Notes under the pieces: model-generated
Told to the model about the DNA's origin: nothing
What the model saw: the letters and a program-made list of their open reading frames with translations, nothing else
Databases searched by the model: none
Shown: piece by piece, positions 46,110-55,332 of the stretch
Position numbering within the stretch: position 1 is the stretch's first letter
Layout: the number at the start of each line of letters is the position of its first letter
Assembly (NCBI GenBank): GCA_020852865.1
Contig: JADYZZ010000065.1
Coordinates: 1 to 64,000 of the forward strand
Source: Rubrivivax sp.
GTDB taxonomy: Bacteria; Pseudomonadota; Gammaproteobacteria; Burkholderiales; Burkholderiaceae_C
Direction of reading: 5' to 3'
DNA: 64,000 nt
Made by a program: the position numbers and the translations under genes

Positions 46110-46400
46110 TCGGGCCGTGCCGCCGCCCTGCCGGGCCTCGTACTGCGAAGGCGTGACGCCGGCGCGCGCCAGGAAGCCGCGCAGATGCACGAGCGCGCGC
46201 GCGTCGAGCGTATGGCCGTGGTGCGGCCGGTGCAGGATGTCCTCCATGCGCTGCAGCCTGACACGGATGCGCGCGCCCGACAGCGACTCGATCTCGCAGC
46301 CCAGGTGCTCGAGCAGCGACTCGATCTCGCGCCAGTGCACGTTGCCGCTCGGCGGATCGTGGAAGATGCTGCGGATCAGGTTGACGTGATGGCGGCTCAT
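46107..46400 (-). CDS. HicA-like toxin-family protein without HicB
   Basis: A 97-aa protein with the alpha-beta-beta-beta-alpha order of HicA mRNA interferases (double-stranded RNA-binding fold): REIESLLEHLGCEIES, then RIRVRLQ, and HRPHHGHTLDARALVHLRGFLARAGV with the expected His residues before the last helix. No HicB antitoxin (pRNase H fold plus HTH) lies on either side; the next genes are an MFS transporter and an efflux porin. It may be a domesticated member or an RNA-binding protein of another role. Confidence 0.72.
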   Translation of the reverse strand: MSRHHVNLIRSIFHDPPSGNVHWREIESLLEHLGCEIESLSGARIRVRLQRMEDILHRPHHGHTLDARALVHLRGFLARAGVTPSQYEARQGGGTAR

Positions 46401-46518
46401 GCTCGGCTCCCCGCGCAGGCCGCGGACACGGGCCGGCGCCGGTGCGGGCGAGCGTAGCGCAATTCGGCCGCGCGGCCCGCGGCACCCGCCGGCACGCCCG
46501 CCCTGCGGCCCGCGGACT

Positions 46519-47985
46519 TCAGCGCTGCGGCGGCGGTTCGGCGGCGCGCCAGCCGCCGCCCAGCACCTTGTACAGCACGACCGCGTTCTGCGCGGCCTGC
46601 GCCTGCGCCTGCACGAGCGCGAGCTCGGCGGCCAGCGCCGAGCGCTGCGCATCGAGCAGCTCGAGGTGGCTGGCCACGCCGTTGCGCCAGCGCAGGTCGG
46701 CCAGGCGCTGGCGCGCCGTCTCGGCCTGCACGAGCCGCTGCTGCGCCTGCACCTGCTCGCCCCAGGTGGCGCGGCCGGCGAGCGCGTCGGCCACCTCGCG
46801 GAAGGCCGACTGGATCGCGCGCTCGTACTGCGCCAGCGCGATGTCGCGACCGGCCCGGGCCAGCTCGAGATTGGCCTGGCTGCGGCCCGAGTCGAACAGC
46901 GTCGCGAGCAGCTGCGGCGCGAAGCTCCAGGCCCAGGAGCCCGACTTGAACAGCCCCGCGAGCTCGTTGCTCGCGCTGCCCACGCTGCCGGTGAGCGTGA
47001 TGCGGGGGAAGAACGCAGCACGCGCGACGCCGATGTTGGCGTTGGCGGCGACGAGCTGCTGCTCGGCGGCGCGCACGTCGGGCCGCCGCGTCAGCACCTC
47101 GGAAGGCAGGCCCACCGGCAGCTCGGGCAGACGCGCCGCAGCGGCCAGCGTCAGCCCCGCGCTCAATTCGGGAGGCACCGGCTGCCCGAGCAGCAGCGCG
47201 AGTGCGTTCTCGTCCTGCGCGCGCTGGCGCTGGGCCTGCACCAGGCCGACGCGCGCGCTCTCCAGCAGCGACTCGGCCTGGCGCAGATCGGGCTCGGCGG
47301 CGGCGCCGACGTCCAGGCGCAGCTTCACCAGCCGCAGCGAGGCCTCGCGCGTGGCCAGCGCCGCACGCGTGACGCGCAGCGCCTCGTCGTCGGCGGCCAG
47401 CGCGAGGGTGCCGCCGGCCACCGCCGCCACGAGGGCGATCTGGACCGCCTTGCGCGCCTCCTCGGCGGCGAGCACCTGCGCGGCCGCGGCATCGCTGGCC
47501 GCGCGCAGGCGGCCGAAGACATCGAGCTCGTAGGCCGTGACCTGCACGCCGGCGGTATACAGGCTGTTGATCGAGCCGCGGCCGCTGGGCTGGCGCGCCC
47601 CGGCCAGACCGGCGCCCAGCGTCGGCCAGCGGTCGGCGTCGCGCACGACCGCCTGGGCCCGCGCGGCCTCGATGTTGAGCGCGGCGATGCGCAAGTCGCG
47701 GTTGTGCGCCAGCGCCAGCGCGATCGCCTGCCGCATGCGCGCGTCGCCGAAGAACTGCGGCCAGTCGAGCGTCTCGGCCTGGGCGCCCGCGGCCGCCGCC
47801 GCAGATGGCGCCGCAGACAGCGCGGCCGCCGCTGCCGCCGCCGGGAACTGCGCGGGCACCGGTGCCGCCGGCCGCTCGTAGCGCGGCGCCGGCGCGGCGC
47901 AGCCGCCCAGCAGCGCAGCCGCGGCGGCCTGCAGCACAAGCCGGCGCGCGGCAGCGCGCAGCACGCGCGCGCGGCGCGTCGTCAT
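46519..47985 (-). CDS. RND efflux outer-membrane factor (OprM/NodT family)
   Basis: A 488-aa lipid-anchored outer-membrane channel of a tripartite drug pump. The signal peptide ends in the lipobox LLGGCAAP (Cys near residue 29). Two OEP repeats follow (about 65-255 and 270-470), with long coiled helices and motifs typical of NodT proteins (RRPDVRAAEQQLVAANANIGVARAAFFPRI). The start shares 4 bp with the AcrB-like stop. It is last in an adaptor-pump-channel operon read from about 52.4 kb down. Confidence 0.94.
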   Translation of the reverse strand: MTTRRARVLRAAARRLVLQAAAAALLGGCAAPAPRYERPAAPVPAQFPAAAAAAALSAAPSAAAAAGAQAETLDWPQFFGDARMRQAIALALAHNRDLRIAALNIEAARAQAVVRDADRWPTLGAGLAGARQPSGRGSINSLYTAGVQVTAYELDVFGRLRAASDAAAAQVLAAEEARKAVQIALVAAVAGGTLALAADDEALRVTRAALATREASLRLVKLRLDVGAAAEPDLRQAESLLESARVGLVQAQRQRAQDENALALLLGQPVPPELSAGLTLAAAARLPELPVGLPSEVLTRRPDVRAAEQQLVAANANIGVARAAFFPRITLTGSVGSASNELAGLFKSGSWAWSFAPQLLATLFDSGRSQANLELARAGRDIALAQYERAIQSAFREVADALAGRATWGEQVQAQQRLVQAETARQRLADLRWRNGVASHLELLDAQRSALAAELALVQAQAQAAQNAVVLYKVLGGGWRAAEPPPQR

Positions 47986-50900
47986 GGCTGCCCCTTCGCT
48001 GCCGCCGCTGCCGCCTCATCGCCTTCGGCCGCCTCGTGCGCATACAGGCGCCGCTGGCGCTCGCTGCCCTTGAACACGCGGCGCACGAGCACGAAGAACA
48101 CCGGCACGAAGAACAGCGCCAGCGTCGTCGCGCTCACCATGCCGGCGATGACGCCGGTGCCGATGGCGCGCTGGCTGGCCGAGCCAGCGCCGCTGGCGAC
48201 GGCCAGCGGCAACGTGCCGAGGATGAAGGCCATCGAGGTCATGACGATCGGCCGAAAGCGCATGTGCGCCGCCTCGAGCACGGCGTCGACGACGCTGCGG
48301 CCCTGCGCGTGCAGGTCCTTCGCGAACTCGATGATCAGCACCGCGTTCTTGGCCGACAGGCCGATGATCGTGATCAGGCCGACCTTGAAGTACACGTCGT
48401 TCTCCATGCCGCGCAGGCTGACGCCGGCGAGCACGCCGACCACACCCAGCGGCACGATGAGGATCACCGCGAGCGGGATCGACCAGCTCTCGTACAGCGC
48501 CGCCAGGCACAGGAAGACCGACAGCAGCGAGAAGCCGAACAGGATGAAGGCGGTGCTGCCCGACAGCCGCTCCTCGCGCGACTGCCCGGTCCACTCGTAG
48601 GCGAAGCCGGCCGGCAGCCGGGCCGCGAGCCGCTCCATCTCGGCCATCGCCGCACCGGTGCTCTGGCCGGGCGCGGGTTCGCCGGCGATGCGCATCGTCG
48701 GGTAGCCGTTGTAGCGCACGGTCTGGATCGGGCCCACGCTCCACGAGCTGGCGGCGAAGGCCGCCAGCGGCACCGGCTGGCCGGCGTTGTTGAGCACGCT
48801 GAGGCGCAGCAGATCCTCGGGCTGCATGCGCGCCGGCGCGTCGGCCTGCACGACGACGCGCTGCATGCGGCTGGCGTTCGGGAAGTCGTTGACGTAGGCG
48901 CCGCCGAGCGCGGTCGACAGCGCGGCGTTGACGGCGCCGAAGCCGACGCCGAGCGCGCTCGCCTTGTCGCGGTCGATGTGCAGCTGTAGCTGCGCCGCGT
49001 CCTCCAGGCCGTCGGGGCGCACCGCGGCCAGCAGCGGGCTCTGCGCGGCCATGCCGAGCAACTGGTTGCGCGCCGCCAGCAGCGCGTCGTGGCCAAGGCC
49101 GCCGCGGTCCTGCAGCCGGAACGCGAAGCCGTTGGCGCGGCCGAGCTCGGGAATCGGCGGCGGGCTCAAGGGGAAGACGAAGGCGTCGCGGATGCCGGCC
49201 AGGCCGCCGAAGGCGCGCGCGGCCAGCGCCTGCGCCGAGTGCTCGGCGCCGCGCCGCTCCTTCCAGTCCTTGAGCGCGACGAAGGCCAGGCCGGCGTTCT
49301 GGCCGTTGCCCGAGAAGCTGAAGCCGAGCACGCCGACCATGCTCTCGACCTCGGGCTGCGCGAGCATGTACTTCTCGACCTGCGCCATCACCGCCTGCGT
49401 GCGCGCCGCGGTGGCGCCGGGCGGCAACTGCACGTTGACGAGCACGGTGCCCTGGTCCTCGTTGGGCAGGAACGAGGTCGGCAGCCGCGTCCACATCCAG
49501 GCCAGCGCCAGCGCCACCGCGACGTAGACGACGAGCGAGCGCCAGGCGTGCGGCAGCACCCAGGCCACCGAGCGCTCGTAGTTGCGCGTGCCCTGCGCGA
49601 AGGCGCGGTTGAACCAGCCGAAGGGGCCACTGCGGGCGTGCTTGTGGCCGGCCTCGACCGGCCTGAGCAGCGTCGCGCACAGCGCCGGCGTGAACGACAG
49701 CGCCATGAAGGCCGAGAACAGGATCGAGCTCAGCATCACGGCCGCGAACTGGCGGTAGATGTTGCCGACCGCGCCCGCGAAGAACGCCAGCGGCACGAAC
49801 ACCGACACCAGCACCACGGTGACGCCGACGATGGCGTTGGAGATCTGCCCCATCGCCTTGCGCGTCGCCGCCAGCGGGTGCAGGCCCTCCTCGCTCATGA
49901 TGCGCTCGACGTTCTCGACGACGACGATGGCGTCGTCGACGACGATGCCGATCACCAGCACCATGCCGAACATGGTCAGCACGTTGATCGAGAAGCCCAG
50001 CGCGAGCAGCGTCGCGAAGGTGCCGAGCAGCGCCACCGGCACCACCAGCGTCGGGATGAGCGTGTAGCGGATGTCCTGCAGGAACAGGTACATCACGAGG
50101 AAGACCAGCAGCACGGCCTCGAGCAGGGTCTCGACCACCTGGCGGATCGAGAGGTCGACGAACTTGGACGTGTCGTACGGGATCACCGCCTTGACGCCCG
50201 GCGGGAAGTAGCGCGCCAGCTCGTCGAGCCGCGCGCGCACCGCCTTGGCCGTGGCCATCGCGTTGCCGGTGGGCGCGAGCTGCACGCCGATGCCGGTGGA
50301 GGGCCGGCCGTCGAGACGCGCCTGCGAGGCGTAGCCCTGCGCGCCGAGCTCGACGCGCGCCACGTCCTTGACGCGCACGCTCGAACCGTCGGCGTTGGCG
50401 CGCAGCACGATCTCGCCGAACTGCTCGGGCGTGGCGAGCTGGCCGCGCACGACCACGGTGGCGAAGATCGACTGCCCGGGCACGCTCGGCAAGTCGCCGA
50501 TCGTGCCCGAGGCGACTTGCGCGTTCTGCGCCGCGATCGCCGCCGTGACGTCGCCGGCCGAAAGCCGGTAGCCCACCAGCTTGGCCGGGTCGATCCAGAT
50601 CCGCATCGCGCGCTCGGTGCCGAACAGCTGCGCCTGGCCGACGCCCGGGATGCGCTGGATCTCGGGCAGCACGTTGCGCGCCGCGTAGTCGCCCAGCGCC
50701 ACCGGGTCGAGCCGGTTGTCGTCCGAGTACAGCGTCGTGAACAACAGGAAGTTGCTGCGCGCCTTGTCGACGCGCACGCCCTGCTGCACCACCGCCTGCG
50801 GCAGGCGCGGCGCGGCGCGCGCCAGCCGGTTCTGCACGTCGACCTGCGCCAGGTCGGGGTTCGTGCCCGGCTCGAAGGCGAGCGTCATGCTGCCGCTGCC

Positions 50901-51155
50901 GTCGGCCTGCGCCACCGACTCGACATAGATGAGCCCGGGCGAGCCGTTCATCTCGCGCTCGATGACCGACAGCACGCTGTCCTCGAGCGTCTGCGCCGAA
51001 GCGCCCGGGTAGAAGGCCGACAGGATGATCGACGGCGGCGCCACGCTCGGGAACTGCGCCACCGGCAGCTGCGTGATCGCGACGCCGCCGGCGACCATGA
51101 CGAACAGCGCAATCACCCAGGCGAAGACCGGGCGGACGATGAAGAACTGAGCCAT
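47982..51155 (-). CDS. RND multidrug efflux transporter (AcrB/MexB type, HAE1)
   Basis: A 1057-aa inner-membrane proton antiporter that exports hydrophobic drugs. It has twelve helices with large periplasmic loops after helices 1 and 7. The start is MAQFFIVRPVFAWVIA. The proton relay is visible as the Asp pair in helix 4 (GIVVDDAIVVVENVERI) and the Lys in helix 10 (LSAKNAVLIIEFAKDL). SFTPALCATLLRP and QLPVAQFPSVAPPSI are family signatures. It overlaps the channel gene by 4 bp and follows the adaptor after 10 bp. No regulator gene is linked. Confidence 0.96.
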   Translation of the reverse strand: MAQFFIVRPVFAWVIALFVMVAGGVAITQLPVAQFPSVAPPSIILSAFYPGASAQTLEDSVLSVIEREMNGSPGLIYVESVAQADGSGSMTLAFEPGTNPDLAQVDVQNRLARAAPRLPQAVVQQGVRVDKARSNFLLFTTLYSDDNRLDPVALGDYAARNVLPEIQRIPGVGQAQLFGTERAMRIWIDPAKLVGYRLSAGDVTAAIAAQNAQVASGTIGDLPSVPGQSIFATVVVRGQLATPEQFGEIVLRANADGSSVRVKDVARVELGAQGYASQARLDGRPSTGIGVQLAPTGNAMATAKAVRARLDELARYFPPGVKAVIPYDTSKFVDLSIRQVVETLLEAVLLVFLVMYLFLQDIRYTLIPTLVVPVALLGTFATLLALGFSINVLTMFGMVLVIGIVVDDAIVVVENVERIMSEEGLHPLAATRKAMGQISNAIVGVTVVLVSVFVPLAFFAGAVGNIYRQFAAVMLSSILFSAFMALSFTPALCATLLRPVEAGHKHARSGPFGWFNRAFAQGTRNYERSVAWVLPHAWRSLVVYVAVALALAWMWTRLPTSFLPNEDQGTVLVNVQLPPGATAARTQAVMAQVEKYMLAQPEVESMVGVLGFSFSGNGQNAGLAFVALKDWKERRGAEHSAQALAARAFGGLAGIRDAFVFPLSPPPIPELGRANGFAFRLQDRGGLGHDALLAARNQLLGMAAQSPLLAAVRPDGLEDAAQLQLHIDRDKASALGVGFGAVNAALSTALGGAYVNDFPNASRMQRVVVQADAPARMQPEDLLRLSVLNNAGQPVPLAAFAASSWSVGPIQTVRYNGYPTMRIAGEPAPGQSTGAAMAEMERLAARLPAGFAYEWTGQSREERLSGSTAFILFGFSLLSVFLCLAALYESWSIPLAVILIVPLGVVGVLAGVSLRGMENDVYFKVGLITIIGLSAKNAVLIIEFAKDLHAQGRSVVDAVLEAAHMRFRPIVMTSMAFILGTLPLAVASGAGSASQRAIGTGVIAGMVSATTLALFFVPVFFVLVRRVFKGSERQRRLYAHEAAEGDEAAAAAAKGQP

Positions 51156-51165
51156 CGCGCCGGCC

Positions 51166-52419
51166 TCAGCGCGAAGCGGCCGACGCCGGCGAAGCCGAAG
51201 CCGAAGCGGCCGGCCCCGCGTCGACGCGCGCCGGCGACCACGGCACCGGCTTGACCGTCGCGCCCGGACGCAGCTTCTGGAAGCCGTCGACCATCACCTG
51301 CTCGCCGGCCACGAGGCCCTCGAGCACCACCCACTGACCGCCGACGGCGGGCCCCAGCTTCACCGCTCGCGGCGCCACCTTGCCGTCGGCGCCGACGACC
51401 ATCACGCTCGCGCCCTGCGCCGCCTGCGCCACGGCCTGCTGCGGCAGCCGCACCGCGCCGGCGGCGGCCGCTTCCTGGAGCCGCGCGCGCACGTACAGGC
51501 CCGGCAGCAGCGCGCCCCCGGGGTTGGGCAACTCGGCCCGCAGCGTGATCTGCCCGGTGCCGGGATCGACGCTGAGATCGGAGAAGAGCAGACGCCCCGG
51601 CAGCGCATGGGTGCTGCCGTCGTCGAGCACGATGCGCACCAGCGCCGCCTCGGCGCCCGCGGCGCGCTGCAGGCGGCCGTCGGCGACCGCGCGACGCATG
51701 CGCAGCACCTCGGTGGCCGACTGTGTGAAGTTGACGTACATCGGATCGATCTGCTGCACCAGCGCGAGCTGGGTCGCCTCGCCCTGCCCGACGAGCGCAC
51801 CCTCGGTGACCAGGGCACGCCCGATGCGCCCGGAGATCGGCGCGTTCACCGCCGCATAGCCGAGGTTGATCTGCGCCGTCTGGCGCGCCGCCCGGGCCGC
51901 CGCCACGTCGGCTTCGGACTGCTTGTACGCGGCCTGCGCGGCCACCAGGTCCTGCTGGCTCACGGCGCTGGCCGCGGCCAGCGGCTGGTAGCGCTCGGCC
52001 AGCGCGCGCGTCTGCAGCAAGTTGGCCTCGGCGCGGGCAAGCGCGGCCTCGGCGCTGGCCAGCGCAGCGCGGTAGGGCGCGTCGTCGATCTGGAACAGCG
52101 GCTGGCCGGCGCGCACGTCGCTGCCCTCGCGGAAAAGCCGCTGCTTGACGATGCCGGCCACGCGCGCGCGCACCTGCGCCACGCGCGAGGCCTCGGTGCG
52201 ACCGGGCAGTTCGGTCACGAGGCCGACGGTGCCGGGCGTGACGGTGAGCACGCCCACCTCGACCGGAGGCGGCGCCGCAGCGCCCGCGCCCGGCGCCGGG
52301 GTCGGCGACGGGCCGCAGCCGGCGAGCACGACGACGACCGAAGCCGCGGCCATGCGGCCACACCGGCGGACACGCGCCACGGCCGGCCGATCGGCGCCGG
52401 GACCAGACTCGAACAACAT
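51166..52419 (-). CDS. RND efflux periplasmic adaptor (AcrA/MexA type)
   Basis: A 417-aa lipid-anchored adaptor linking the pump and the channel. The lipobox is LAGC (Cys near residue 35). Domains in order are the lipoyl halves (RVAQVRARVAGIVKQRLFREGSDVRAGQPLFQID and its partner YAAVNAPISGRIGRALV), an alpha hairpin, the beta-barrel (QIDPMYVNFTQS) and the membrane-proximal domain (ITLRAELPNPGGALLPGLYV). ATG 52419 has only a weak GAGG ribosome site and gives a short basic leader; longer starts upstream are not credible. It opens the efflux operon. Confidence 0.94.
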   Translation of the reverse strand: MLFESGPGADRPAVARVRRCGRMAAASVVVVLAGCGPSPTPAPGAGAAAPPPVEVGVLTVTPGTVGLVTELPGRTEASRVAQVRARVAGIVKQRLFREGSDVRAGQPLFQIDDAPYRAALASAEAALARAEANLLQTRALAERYQPLAAASAVSQQDLVAAQAAYKQSEADVAAARAARQTAQINLGYAAVNAPISGRIGRALVTEGALVGQGEATQLALVQQIDPMYVNFTQSATEVLRMRRAVADGRLQRAAGAEAALVRIVLDDGSTHALPGRLLFSDLSVDPGTGQITLRAELPNPGGALLPGLYVRARLQEAAAAGAVRLPQQAVAQAAQGASVMVVGADGKVAPRAVKLGPAVGGQWVVLEGLVAGEQVMVDGFQKLRPGATVKPVPWSPARVDAGPAASASASPASAASR

Positions 52420-52889
52420 GCAAGACCTCGCCAGGACGCGGCGCGCGCGGCCGTGCCGCCTGCAGGCTGCACGCCGCCGCGCACCGCGGCGGGAATGGAT
52501 GGGGTGGTGGGCGATGCGGCAGCGCCGCACCGCGCCGAGCGCGACTATAAGGACATGCGCGAAGCCGCACGCGACGCCGGGCTGCCGCGTGCCGGAGCAG
52601 GCAGCCGCGCCATCGCAGACGATCGAAGCAAGGCAGCCGCCGGTGGCTGCGCTGCTCGCGTGCACGGGCAATCCCGTTCACGTCGTGCGCGCGCCGATGC
52701 GGCATGGCACGAAGACCGCCCGCTGCGCACCCCGTCGATGCACGACGCGGCTTGGGGCTTGGAAGCGACCGAAGGCCGCGCTACGATTGCAAAATGCAAC
52801 CGACGACCCGGGAAGGCGCGGCTGCATCGGCACGGGCCCGGGCGCCGGGTCGCCGACCCTGCCTCTTTCGAAGCACAAGGAGAACCACG
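52420..52889. other. Divergent regulatory region between RND operon and acylase
   Basis: No gene seen in these 470 bp. It holds a minus-strand TATAGT (52544-52549) as a possible -10 for the efflux operon, and the dyad TTGCA-AAA-TGCAA at 52787-52799, 91 bp before the acylase start. Confidence 0.5.
52787..52799. promoter_or_regulatory. Small dyad upstream of the acylase gene
   Basis: TTGCAAAATGCAA is a 5-bp inverted repeat with a 3-bp centre in an AT-rich spot of an otherwise GC-rich gap. It could be a repressor site for the acylase, the divergent pump, or both. Confidence 0.3.
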
Positions 52890-55295
52890 GTGACGCATTC
52901 CTCGATTGCCCGCTGGCTGCTCGCCGTCCTGGCAGCGGCCCTCGCGGGCTGCGCTGCGCAGCCGGCCGGCGGGCCGCTGCGGGCCACCCTGACGCGCACC
53001 GCCTATGGCCTGCCGCATGTCCAGGCCGACAGCGACGCCGGCGTGGGCTATGGCCTGGGTTACAGCGTGGCCGAGGACCGGCTGTGCGATCTGATGGACG
53101 CGGTCCTCACGGTGCGTGGAGAACGCGCGCGCTTCCTCGGCGCCGACAAGGCGAGCAGCTACGGCCTGAACAACCTGCGCTCCGACCTGTTCCAGAAATG
53201 GTTCAACGACGACGACGCCGTGGCTCGACATCTCGCAGCGCAGTCGCCGACGATCGCGGAGATGCTGCGCGGCTACGCCGCCGGCGTGAACCGCTATTTG
53301 CGCGACAAGGGAAGCTCGGCGCGCCGCGACGCCTGCCGCGACGCCGCCTGGGTGCGGCCGATCGCGGTGCAGGACCTGGCGCGCCTCACGCGCTGGCAGG
53401 GCGTCGGCCTGGGGATCGGCAGCAATGCCGCCATCGTGGCCGTCACGACGGCCGCTCCTCCGGCCGGCGCGGGCCAGGCTCGCGCGACCGAGCCGCAAGT
53501 CGCGCTGTCGCCGGGCGCGGCGGAGCGGGCCGCTGCGTTCGACGAGGCGCCGGTGGACGCGCTCAGCAGCAATGCGGCGGCCTTCGGCCGCCTCGCCAGC
53601 GCCAACGGCAGCGGGCTGCTGTTCGCCAACCCGCATCTTCCGTCCTTCGGCAGCTCGCGCCTGTCGCTGCTGCACGTGACAAGGCCGGGCCATTACGACG
53701 TGCTCGGCTCGGCCTTCGTCGGCATGCCGTTTCCGACGGTGGGCTTCAACCGGCATCTGGCCTACACGGGGACGATCTCGCAGTCGCAGCACCTGAGCTA
53801 TTTCGCGCTGCGGCTGGCTCCGGGCAACCCGCTGGCCTACCTCGTCGACGGCCGGGTCGAGGCGATGAAGCCGCGCACGCTGCGCGTCGAAGCGGCGGGC
53901 CCGGATGGGCGCCCCGAAGTCAGGCAGCACACGATCTACGAAACCCGCTACGGGCCGGTGTTCGCCCTGCCGGGCCGCTACGCCTGGACGCGCGAGCGCG
54001 CCTTCGCGATCCGCGACGCGAACAGCGAGAACCCGAACTTGCTCAACCAGCTCGAGAGCTACGCGCGCAGCCGCGACGTCGCCGAACTGCACGCGGCCCA
54101 GTTGCGGCTGCTCGGCAACTCCTGGCTGATCGTCACCGCCGCCGACGACCGCGGCCAGGCCTATCACGGCAATCTGACGCCGGTGCCGCGCATCACCGAC
54201 GACATGCTCGCCCGCTGCGTCGACACGGAGTTCAGGCCCCAGCTCGCCGAGGTCGGTACCTATCCGCCCAAGCCCGCGGCCGTGGTGGTGCTGGACGGCT
54301 CGCGCAGCGATTGCAGCTGGAGCGAACACGCCGACGCGCCGCGCCGGGGCATCTTCGCCGGCTCCGAACTGCCGCGCTTGCTGCGCGAGGATTTCGTGCA
54401 GAACTCCAACGACAGCTCCTGGTACACGAACCCGGCGGCACCGCTCACCGGGTTCGCGCAGGTGGTGAGCCGCGAGCGCATCCCGGTGTGGTGGCGCACC
54501 TCGATGGGCCTGCGCGGCATCGCCGAGCGCCTGCAGGGAGGCGACGGCAAGCCCGGCAACAAGATGGACGCCGCAGCCCTGCAGGCCCTCTTCTACAGCT
54601 TCCGTGTGCTCGCCGCCGAGCAGCACCTCGATGCCATCCTCGCGGCGTGCACGCCGCCATGGGCCGCTGCCGCCGTGCCCGAGGCCGAACTCGAGCGCGC
54701 CTGCGCCATCCTGCGCCGCTGGGATCGCCGCGCCGACCTGGACAGCCGCGGCTACCTGCTGTTCGAGCGGCTGTGGCTGGCGCTGGTCGGCGAGGCCGGC
54801 CTGTTCGAGCCCTTCGACGCGCAGCGCCCGCTGCGCACCGACCAGCGCCTGCGCAGCGACGATGCGACGCGCACACGCCTGCGTACGCTCATCGCCGATG
54901 CGGTGAAGTCGATGCGCGACAGCGGCATCGCCCTCGACGCCCGGCTTGCCGACACCCAGTACTTCGCCTTCGGCGACCGTCCGATCGCCTGGCCCGGCGG
55001 CCCCGAGAACACCGGCATCTACAACCGCGTCGATGCGGCGCCCTGGCCGGGCGCGCAGCCGGGTCGCCGGCGCGTGGTGGGCGGCCCCACGCATGTCCAG
55101 ATCGTCGGCTTCGGCCCCGACGGACCGGTGAACCTGTCGCTGCTGCCCATCGGCCAGGCCACCGATCCGGCCCGCTCGCCGCACCGCGACGACCAGGCAG
55201 CGCTGTTCGCCGAAAAGCAGCTCGTGCGTTTTCCGTTCAGCGCCGCCGAGATCGCCGCCGACGCCGCACGCGTAACGGTGGAGCTGCAGGAATAG
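52890..55295 (+). CDS. Penicillin/AHL acylase family Ntn-hydrolase
   Basis: A 801-aa secreted precursor of a two-subunit amidohydrolase. The GTG start follows AAGGAG at 8-12 bp. The signal peptide ends in a lipobox-like LAGCAAQ (Cys near residue 20). The predicted catalytic nucleophile is S227, freed by self-cleavage before SNAAAFG; the following GSGLLFANPHLPSFGSSRL matches PvdQ, QuiP and aculeacin acylases. TRYGPVF and NSNDSSWYTNP hold further active-site residues. It may cleave acyl-homoserine lactones or acyl side chains of peptides or antibiotics. Divergent from the RND pump operon. Confidence 0.88.
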   Translation: MTHSSIARWLLAVLAAALAGCAAQPAGGPLRATLTRTAYGLPHVQADSDAGVGYGLGYSVAEDRLCDLMDAVLTVRGERARFLGADKASSYGLNNLRSDLFQKWFNDDDAVARHLAAQSPTIAEMLRGYAAGVNRYLRDKGSSARRDACRDAAWVRPIAVQDLARLTRWQGVGLGIGSNAAIVAVTTAAPPAGAGQARATEPQVALSPGAAERAAAFDEAPVDALSSNAAAFGRLASANGSGLLFANPHLPSFGSSRLSLLHVTRPGHYDVLGSAFVGMPFPTVGFNRHLAYTGTISQSQHLSYFALRLAPGNPLAYLVDGRVEAMKPRTLRVEAAGPDGRPEVRQHTIYETRYGPVFALPGRYAWTRERAFAIRDANSENPNLLNQLESYARSRDVAELHAAQLRLLGNSWLIVTAADDRGQAYHGNLTPVPRITDDMLARCVDTEFRPQLAEVGTYPPKPAAVVVLDGSRSDCSWSEHADAPRRGIFAGSELPRLLREDFVQNSNDSSWYTNPAAPLTGFAQVVSRERIPVWWRTSMGLRGIAERLQGGDGKPGNKMDAAALQALFYSFRVLAAEQHLDAILAACTPPWAAAAVPEAELERACAILRRWDRRADLDSRGYLLFERLWLALVGEAGLFEPFDAQRPLRTDQRLRSDDATRTRLRTLIADAVKSMRDSGIALDARLADTQYFAFGDRPIAWPGGPENTGIYNRVDAAPWPGAQPGRRRVVGGPTHVQIVGFGPDGPVNLSLLPIGQATDPARSPHRDDQAALFAEKQLVRFPFSAAEIAADAARVTVELQE

Positions 55296-55322
55296 GCCCG
55301 GGCGTGCCGCTTCGGAGCGTCA

Positions 55323-55332
55323 CAGGCTCTCA
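55323..55332 (-). repeat. Family A half-motif on the Bug receptor stop
   Basis: TGAGAGCCTG (minus strand), continuing as TGACGCTCC, begins on the stop of the Bug-type gene and matches the first arm of the 53-bp repeats. It lies in the 34-bp space between convergent genes. Confidence 0.4.
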
